A stretch of 10,064 nt of DNA from an uncultured Oscillospiraceae bacterium. Its GTDB lineage: Bacteria; Bacillota; Clostridia; Oscillospirales; Ruminococcaceae. Positions 5,769 through 10,064 of the stretch are shown here, in pieces. Under the pieces are notes generated by a model. That model had not been told where the DNA came from. It did not search any database and saw only the letters and a list, made by a program, of their open reading frames with translations. Within the stretch, counting starts at the first letter, position 1. Each line of letters opens with the position of its first letter. The stretch is taken from NCBI GenBank assembly GCA_934486875.1, contig CAKSPU010000062.1, positions 1-10,064 of the forward strand. Direction: 5' to 3'. A program made the translations under genes and the position numbers.

Positions 5769-7694
5769 ATGAGACGCAAATGCATTGCTGTCTGTGTTAC
5801 AGGCTATAACTGGGAATATGAGACAAGGGTTGTAAAGGGCATCAGCGAAAAATGCGCCGAGCTTGACATTAATATCCTTATTTTTGCAACGCTCATAAAG
5901 CGACCTCCCCTTAATGTTGACCGCAAACTGCCCGAAAGCATTATAAGAGGCGAGTCAGAAATATTCAATCTAATAAACTATGACCTTATCGACGGCATTG
6001 TTATCCTCGGAGACTCCATTATTTCCGAAAAAATAATTGATGATATAACCCAAAAAGCGACTGAGAAAAATATTCCCGTGGTCAATGTTAATGACCCGAA
6101 GCACAGACTTTTCAGAAATGTTATCCTTAGCGACAAGACAGCTATGGAATTTATAATGCGCCATCTTATTGAGGTGCATCATCTTACAAAGATAAACTTC
6201 ATCGGCGGCTTCAAGGGAAATTTGCAGACAGAAGAGCGTCTTGCAGCATATAAAAAAGTTCTTTCTGAGCATAATATTCCCATTGAAGAAAGCAGGATCG
6301 CATACGGCGAGTTCTGGACAAAGGCAGCAAAATGCACTGAGGAGTTTATGGCTTCCGATAACGATAACATACCCGAAGCAATTGTCTGCGCCAGTGACAC
6401 TATGGCTATCTTTGCAATGGACTATCTCCAGAACAATGGCTTTAAGATCCCCGAAGATATTATTGTTACAGGCTTTGACGGCATTGAGGACTGCGAGCAC
6501 TACTCCCCTACCCTTACAACTGTCCGCAGAAGCTTTGTATCTGCGGGAAAAAAGGCTGTCGAAATTATTGCAGATATATGCAGCGGCAAGCCCACTGATG
6601 ATACATACGAAATTGACTCAGAACTCATTCTGATGCAAAGCTGCGGCTGTGTTCCGAAAAACAGCAGACATATTTTTGATTACTCAGGTGAAAAATACGG
6701 AATTGAAAACTCTGATCTTGAATTTCGCTCATACATACTCGATATGAACACCGATTTTGCAGCGGTAAAGAAGCCCGAAGAGCTGTTTTATGCCGCAAAG
6801 CAAAGTGCGGAATATTTCAAACTCAAAAAGCTTTTTATATGCCTGTGCTCCAATATTGAGCGTGACAGCGGAAAGCTTGATGAAAATGACCTGATAACTG
6901 ATTTCAAGGGCATTTCCGACACAATGGTAAATATGTTCAGCTTCGGAAGCGATGTTCCCATTGAGTACAAATTCCCTGCATCACAGCTTGTTCCGGAGGA
7001 TATTTTAAACGGTGACAATCCGGTTGTGTTCGCCTTTTCGCCCCTTTATTTCAAGGATACCTTCCTTGGATATCTGGCATATGAGCCCTCCTGCTTCAAG
7101 GGCAGAGGTGAGAATTTTGCCACCTGGATAATGACACTCTCCAACAACACAGGCAGCTTTTATATGAATAAAAAGCTGGAACTGGTGGTGGAACAGCTTG
7201 AAAATCTTTACGTGAGAGACCCTCTTACAGGGCTTTACAACAGGCGTGGAATGGCAAGATACGGCAAAGAACTGCTTGATAAGGCGAAAACAACCGATTC
7301 CTGCCTGTCAGTCATTTGCTCGGATATTGATAACCTTAAACCTATCAATGACCTTTACGGTCACGAAGCAGGTGACAATGCGATCTTGCAGACAGCAAAA
7401 GCTATCTCTTCAGCAATGCCTGCAAGTGCGGTATGTGTAAGAACCGGCGGAGATGAATTTTGCTCTGTTCTTGACAGCTGCTCTGACGATGAAATAAAAT
7501 GCATAATTGAAAATATTGACAAAATTCTTGATGATTATAACAACACAAGCGGGCTCCCATATAAGATAGGGTGCAGCTGCGGTTCATACTCAATGAGAGC
7601 ACGAGAGACCGAATCAGTGGAAAAAACAGCAGCGCTTGCCGACGAAGAGATGTACAGGGTCAAAACAAGAAAAAAAGCTATGAGAAAAATATGA
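5769..7694 (+). CDS. Cytosolic LacI-type ligand-binding domain fused to a GGDEF diguanylate cyclase
   Basis: Residues 1-295 form a periplasmic-binding-protein-like (Peripla_BP_3) domain as found in LacI/GalR regulators, but it begins at once with the first beta strand (RRKCIAVCVTGYNWEYE) and lacks the helix-turn-helix. Typical elements are VVNVNDP, INFIGGF, ERLAAYKKVL, IVCASDTMAIFAMDYL and IIVTGFDGIED. Residues 300-470 are an unassigned linker domain, possibly GAF-like, ending in a short helix (KKLELVVEQLENL). Residues 480-635 are a GGDEF domain with DPLTGLYNRRG (484-494), metal-binding D519 in CSDID, INDLYGHEAGD and an intact GGDEF at 560-564. The product should make cyclic di-GMP from two GTP. 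No RxxD inhibitory site is seen upstream of GGDEF. There is no signal peptide or membrane segment, so it should sense a cytosolic ligand, probably a sugar. It appears to be co-transcribed with the peptidase gene downstream. Confidence 0.92.
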   Translation: MRRKCIAVCVTGYNWEYETRVVKGISEKCAELDINILIFATLIKRPPLNVDRKLPESIIRGESEIFNLINYDLIDGIVILGDSIISEKIIDDITQKATEKNIPVVNVNDPKHRLFRNVILSDKTAMEFIMRHLIEVHHLTKINFIGGFKGNLQTEERLAAYKKVLSEHNIPIEESRIAYGEFWTKAAKCTEEFMASDNDNIPEAIVCASDTMAIFAMDYLQNNGFKIPEDIIVTGFDGIEDCEHYSPTLTTVRRSFVSAGKKAVEIIADICSGKPTDDTYEIDSELILMQSCGCVPKNSRHIFDYSGEKYGIENSDLEFRSYILDMNTDFAAVKKPEELFYAAKQSAEYFKLKKLFICLCSNIERDSGKLDENDLITDFKGISDTMVNMFSFGSDVPIEYKFPASQLVPEDILNGDNPVVFAFSPLYFKDTFLGYLAYEPSCFKGRGENFATWIMTLSNNTGSFYMNKKLELVVEQLENLYVRDPLTGLYNRRGMARYGKELLDKAKTTDSCLSVICSDIDNLKPINDLYGHEAGDNAILQTAKAISSAMPASAVCVRTGGDEFCSVLDSCSDDEIKCIIENIDKILDDYNNTSGLPYKIGCSCGSYSMRARETESVEKTAALADEEMYRVKTRKKAMRKI

Positions 7695-7710
7695 TACGGC
7701 TTTAGCCGTA
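7695..7710 (+). other. Short hairpin between stop codon and next ribosome binding site
   Basis: TACGGC-TTTA-GCCGTA is a perfect palindromic hairpin (6-bp stem, 4-base loop) that begins on the base after the diguanylate cyclase stop and ends directly against AGGAGG (7711-7716). No T-run follows, so it is not a typical terminator. It may insulate the upstream message or modulate translation of the peptidase. Confidence 0.4.
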
Positions 7711-7724
7711 AGGAGGCGGTCTGA

Positions 7725-8549
7725 CTGAGATATGCGGTTTTGTGCACGGCACTGGGAATTGCTTTTGCGGTCAGCACCGCTTCATACATATATGTGACCC
7801 GTGACGGCGAGTACAGGGCTGATATCAGCGAAAGGCTCGTTTATGCCGAGCTTGAAGCGGATATGCACAGGCGTTTCGGCGGCTACAGCATTGAGGAGCT
7901 TTGCGAGGGCTATGCTGCTCCAAAATCATTTCTCGGTCAGACCGAGATACCTATGACTGTGCTTAATCAATACCCTGAGCTGCCCGTAGGCTGCGAGATA
8001 ACCTGTGCAGCGGCTATGCTTAATTTTTTCGGGTATTATATTGACAAATGCGATCTTGCGGACAATTATCTGCCGAAAGACAGTGAATTTTCCGAAAAGG
8101 ACGGTGTACTTTACGGTCCCGACCCCAAAAAGGTATTTGTGGGAGACCCATACGGCAAAGGGTACGGCTGTTATGAAGATGTTATCGCAAATGTGCTGAA
8201 CGATTATTTTTCCTCTCACGGTTCCGAAAACAAGGCTGTGATACTTGAAGACGCAAGCTCAGCCGACCTTGAAAGGCTTCTTGATGGCGGTGTGCCAATT
8301 ATCGTGTGGGCATCAATTGATATGAAGCCTTACAAATACAACGCAGTTTCCGAATGGCAGACCCGTGACGGCGATACAGTTATGTGGCTAAGCAATTCCC
8401 ACACACTGATACTTACGGGCTATGACGCATCATATTACTACTTTATGGACTGCTCGGACAAATCGGAGATACAGCGTTATCCCAAGGAAACATTCCTCAG
8501 CAGATGGAAGGAAAACGGCAAACAGAGCATTACAGTGAAGATACGGTGA
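7725..8549 (+). CDS. Membrane-anchored C39-like cysteine peptidase family protein (CTG start)
   Basis: From the CTG at 7725 the protein is 274 residues. Its N-terminus (M)RYAVLCTALGIAFAVSTASYIYV is a signal anchor, so the rest should be outside the membrane. The body matches the Peptidase_C39_2 (YvpB-like) family: PELPVGCEITCAAAMLNFFG with putative nucleophile C90, LLDGGVPIIVW, SNSHTLILTGYD with H226, and YYYFMDC with D242, ending in FLSRWKENGKQSI. The target is unknown. CTG is chosen because AGGAGG (7711-7716) is 8 bases upstream. The only common start codon in frame before the hydrophobic segment is TTG at 7740, 23 bases from that site, and an in-frame TGA at 7722 excludes anything earlier. 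The gene lies 30 bases after the diguanylate cyclase, suggesting one operon. The catalytic assignment follows family alignment from memory. Confidence 0.8.
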   Translation: MRYAVLCTALGIAFAVSTASYIYVTRDGEYRADISERLVYAELEADMHRRFGGYSIEELCEGYAAPKSFLGQTEIPMTVLNQYPELPVGCEITCAAAMLNFFGYYIDKCDLADNYLPKDSEFSEKDGVLYGPDPKKVFVGDPYGKGYGCYEDVIANVLNDYFSSHGSENKAVILEDASSADLERLLDGGVPIIVWASIDMKPYKYNAVSEWQTRDGDTVMWLSNSHTLILTGYDASYYYFMDCSDKSEIQRYPKETFLSRWKENGKQSITVKIR

Positions 8550-8559
8550 AAAATCACCG
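8544..8559 (+). terminator. Weak hairpin at the end of the peptidase gene, possible terminator
   Basis: CGGTGA-AAAA-TCACCG is a perfect 6-bp stem that includes the stop codon, but the nearest T-run (8572-8577) is 12 bases further on. It could end or stabilise the message, but it is not a standard terminator; read-through into the next gene is possible. Confidence 0.25.
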
Positions 8560-8566
8560 AAAGCTA

Positions 8567-8595
8567 TTGCATTTTTTCGCCTAAAGTGGTATAAT
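8567..8595 (+). promoter_or_regulatory. Extended -10 promoter of the COG0523 GTPase gene
   Basis: A perfect TATAAT (8590-8595) is preceded by TG one base away (TGGTATAAT), the extended -10 form, which makes up for a weak -35 (TTGCAT, 8567-8572, 17-base spacer). The start point near 8602 gives a leader of about 80 bases that opens with a hairpin, TGCAG (8603-8607) with CTGCA (8616-8620). Confidence 0.7.
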
Positions 8596-8611
8596 TATAT
8601 ATTGCAGGAAA

Positions 8612-8632
8612 TTATCTGCATAATAATGATAA
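8612..8632. promoter_or_regulatory. Possible metal-regulator (Fur/Zur-like) site in the GTPase leader
   Basis: TTATC (8612-8616) and GATAA (8628-8632) form an 11-base-spaced inverted repeat, and AATAAT-GATAAA resembles two GATAAT half-sites of Fur-family boxes. It lies 10-30 bases after the predicted transcript start. This is suggested mainly because COG0523 genes are often under Zur; the match is weak. Confidence 0.2.
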
Positions 8633-8683
8633 AGGTCGGAAACTTTTTGTTTGAGCTTCCATAAATAGAAAGGAATGTTAACT

Positions 8684-9931
8684 ATGGCTAATTCAAAAAA
8701 GCTTGTTCCCATTACACTGCTCACAGGCTATCTCGGTGCGGGAAAAACTACTCTTATCAACCACGTTCTCAACAATCAGGAGGGCTATAAGTGCGCTGTT
8801 ATCGTTAATGATATCGGTGAGGTAAACATTGATGCAGAGCTTATCCAGAAAGGCGGCACAGTCACTCAGAAAGACGACAACCTTGTTCCCCTTTCAAACG
8901 GCTGTATCTGCTGCACACTTAAGGTCGATCTTATGAATCAGATCGCTGACCTTATCAAAACAGGCAAATTTGACTATATTCTCATCGAGGCAAGCGGTAT
9001 CTGCGAGCCTATGCCTATCGCTCAGTCAATTTCAGTACTCGAGGGCAAGGCAGACAAGAAGTACCCTCCTATCTGCCGTCTTGACAACATCGTTACTGTT
9101 GTTGATGCGCTGAGAATGGCTACCGAATTTGGCTGCGGTGACAATCTTCTTAAGGAAAACATCGACGAAGAGGACATCGAAAATCTTCTTATCCAGCAGA
9201 TCGAGTTCTGCTCCACAATTATCCTTAACAAGGTGGATAAGGTAACTCCCGAGCAGCTGGGCAGAGTTAAGGCTATGATAAAGGTTCTCCAGCCCAAGGC
9301 AAGAATTATCGAGGTAAGCTTTGGTAAGGTGGCTGTTTCCGATATTCTCAACACAGGTGCGTATGATTTTGAAGAGGCTGCAACCTCCGCAGGCTGGGCG
9401 CAGGCATTTGAAGAAGCAGGCAAGGAAGATGAGCACGAACACGAGCATCATCATCACCACGACCACGATGATGACGATGATGATGACCACGAACATCACC
9501 ACCACGAGCACGGCGAGGGCTGCACCTGCGGTCACTGCCATAATGACGAAGAGGGCGAAGCTGAGGAATACGGTATCGGCACATTCGTATACCGCCGCCG
9601 TCAGCCTTTTAATAAGGACAAGCTTCAGGAATGGGTCGGCAACTGGCCCAAGAGCGTTATCCGCTGCAAGGGTATGCTCTGGTTCTCCGATGACCCCGAA
9701 AATGCATTTGTATTTGAGCAGGCAGGCGTTCAGATAACTGCAACAGGCTCAGGCAAATGGTTTGCGGCTGCTCCCGAAAAGGAGAGAAAGCGTCTCTTAA
9801 AGCAGTATCCCGAGATCGCTGATGACTGGGACGAAAAGTACGGCGACAGAGAGATAAAGCTCGTTTTCATCGGTCAGAAAATGGACAAACAGGCTATCTG
9901 CGACAGTCTTGACAAGTGCCTCGATGAATGA
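8684..9931 (+). CDS. COG0523/CobW-family (G3E) GTPase, His-rich metallochaperone
   Basis: This 415-residue protein is a G3E-family P-loop GTPase of the COG0523 group. Motifs in order: Walker A GYLGAGKTT (15-23), switch region VNDIGEVNID (41-50), the metal-binding GCICC (73-77), Walker B region ILIEASG (E102), and NKVD (182-185) for guanine recognition. Residues 249-276 form a metal-binding block of 14 histidines among Asp and Glu, followed by a cluster CTCGHCH (280-286). A CobW C-terminal domain covers about 298-402. Relatives insert or traffic zinc and other metals in the cytosol (YciC/ZagA, YeiR, ZNG1); the metal here cannot be proved, but zinc is the usual suggestion. ATG at 8684 is chosen because GAAAGGA is 9 bases upstream; the ATG at 8675 is too close to it. 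It forms its own transcription unit. Confidence 0.93.
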   Translation: MANSKKLVPITLLTGYLGAGKTTLINHVLNNQEGYKCAVIVNDIGEVNIDAELIQKGGTVTQKDDNLVPLSNGCICCTLKVDLMNQIADLIKTGKFDYILIEASGICEPMPIAQSISVLEGKADKKYPPICRLDNIVTVVDALRMATEFGCGDNLLKENIDEEDIENLLIQQIEFCSTIILNKVDKVTPEQLGRVKAMIKVLQPKARIIEVSFGKVAVSDILNTGAYDFEEAATSAGWAQAFEEAGKEDEHEHEHHHHHDHDDDDDDDHEHHHHEHGEGCTCGHCHNDEEGEAEEYGIGTFVYRRRQPFNKDKLQEWVGNWPKSVIRCKGMLWFSDDPENAFVFEQAGVQITATGSGKWFAAAPEKERKRLLKQYPEIADDWDEKYGDREIKLVFIGQKMDKQAICDSLDKCLDE

Positions 9932-9978
9932 TCAAATATAATACTAATAACCAATTAACCTATAGACAAATCCTCGGC

Positions 9979-10061
9979 TGAAATAAGCCCATTCTGCGTC
10001 AAGCTCCCTTGCCGGGCGACAAGCCCGCCTGCGGTCGCTTTCCTTGACTGGGCTTATTTCA
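9979..10061. repeat. 83-base imperfect palindrome with perfect 13-bp arms
   Basis: TGAAATAAGCCCA (9979-9991) and TGGGCTTATTTCA (10049-10061) are perfect inverted arms. Inside them GTCAAG (9998-10003) pairs with CTTGAC (10043-10048), leaving a 6-base bulge on the left side only. A nested hairpin CGGGC-GACAA-GCCCG (10013-10027) or alternatively GCGAC/GTCGC (10016-10020/10034-10038) fills the GC-rich centre. It lies 47 bases after the GTPase stop. It may be a MITE-like or REP-like repeat, or a structured 3' end of the GTPase message; no long T-run follows. Flanking target duplications cannot be checked because the window ends 3 bases later. Confidence 0.6.
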
Positions 10062-10064
10062 TCT

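Noticed and set aside
5566..5772. 68-codon plus-strand frame spanning the ABC operon terminator
   Set aside because: It overlaps the end of the second ABC gene, runs through a strong terminator and promoter, and reads as unrelated sequence.
8675..8683. Upstream ATG of the metallochaperone gene
   Set aside because: It directly abuts the Shine-Dalgarno sequence GAAAGGA; the ATG at 8684 has correct 9-base spacing and the usual N-terminus.
9437..9516. Simple-sequence GAC/CAC/GAT repeat as a possible non-coding repeat
   Set aside because: It is the in-frame coding sequence of the His/Asp-rich loop of the GTPase.
9032..9584. Long antisense frames opposite the metallochaperone gene
   Set aside because: They are generated by the repetitive His/Asp codons read on the other strand; the repeated valine, isoleucine and methionine stretches are artefacts of low complexity.
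9979..10061. Integron attC site or CRISPR repeat for the terminal palindrome
   Set aside because: The arms lack the GTTRRRY/RYYYAAC core of attC, no integrase or cassettes are present, and there is no repeat-spacer periodicity.
1..10064. tRNA, rRNA, CRISPR arrays or phage genes
   Set aside because: No cloverleaf-like segment, ribosomal RNA motif, regularly spaced repeats or phage protein was recognised on either strand.

Overview
The window looks like a chromosomal segment of a Gram-positive anaerobe of class Clostridia, most likely Ruminococcus or a near relative (Oscillospiraceae). The grounds are moderate GC, strong AGGAGG-type ribosome binding sites, a cotJABC spore-coat operon, a paired heterodimeric ABC exporter, and a LacI-like-sensor/GGDEF protein of a kind I associate with gut Clostridia. 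The species is inference; no 16S or other marker gene is present.

Left part (1-1260, all minus strand): a cotJA-cotJB-cotJC operon encodes inner spore-coat proteins including a manganese-catalase-like CotJC. The cotJC frame loses family similarity after residue 136, and the next DNA ends in the first 12 codons of an IS5/IS4-type transposase running off the left edge. cotJC is therefore probably interrupted by an insertion sequence and lacks its last metal-ligand region. Next comes a five-helix membrane protein of unknown function (about 1251-1784, minus) with its own promoter and terminator.

Middle part (1785-5661, plus strand): a divergent 305-base intergenic region holds LacI-type palindromes, a sigma-A-like promoter and an unusual leader. 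In the leader an 8-bp hairpin displays a perfect Shine-Dalgarno sequence in its loop, followed by a possible 8-codon leader peptide. Two half-transporter genes follow (580 and 590 aa). They carry complementary defects in their ATPase motifs, which is the signature of a heterodimeric exporter with one degenerate and one competent ATP site. A strong terminator closes the operon.

Right part (5662-10064, plus strand): a near-consensus promoter drives a 641-aa cytosolic protein with a LacI/GalR-type ligand-binding domain lacking the DNA-binding helix-turn-helix, joined to an intact GGDEF diguanylate cyclase domain. It is followed closely by a membrane-anchored C39-like cysteine peptidase that appears to start at a CTG codon. 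A separate transcription unit encodes a COG0523/CobW-family GTPase metallochaperone with a long His/Asp block and a Cys cluster. The window ends in an 83-base imperfect palindrome with perfect 13-bp arms, a candidate repeat element or structured terminator.

The best leads for undescribed biology are the hairpin-presented leader peptide of the exporter, the sugar-sensor/diguanylate-cyclase plus surface-peptidase operon, and the terminal palindrome.
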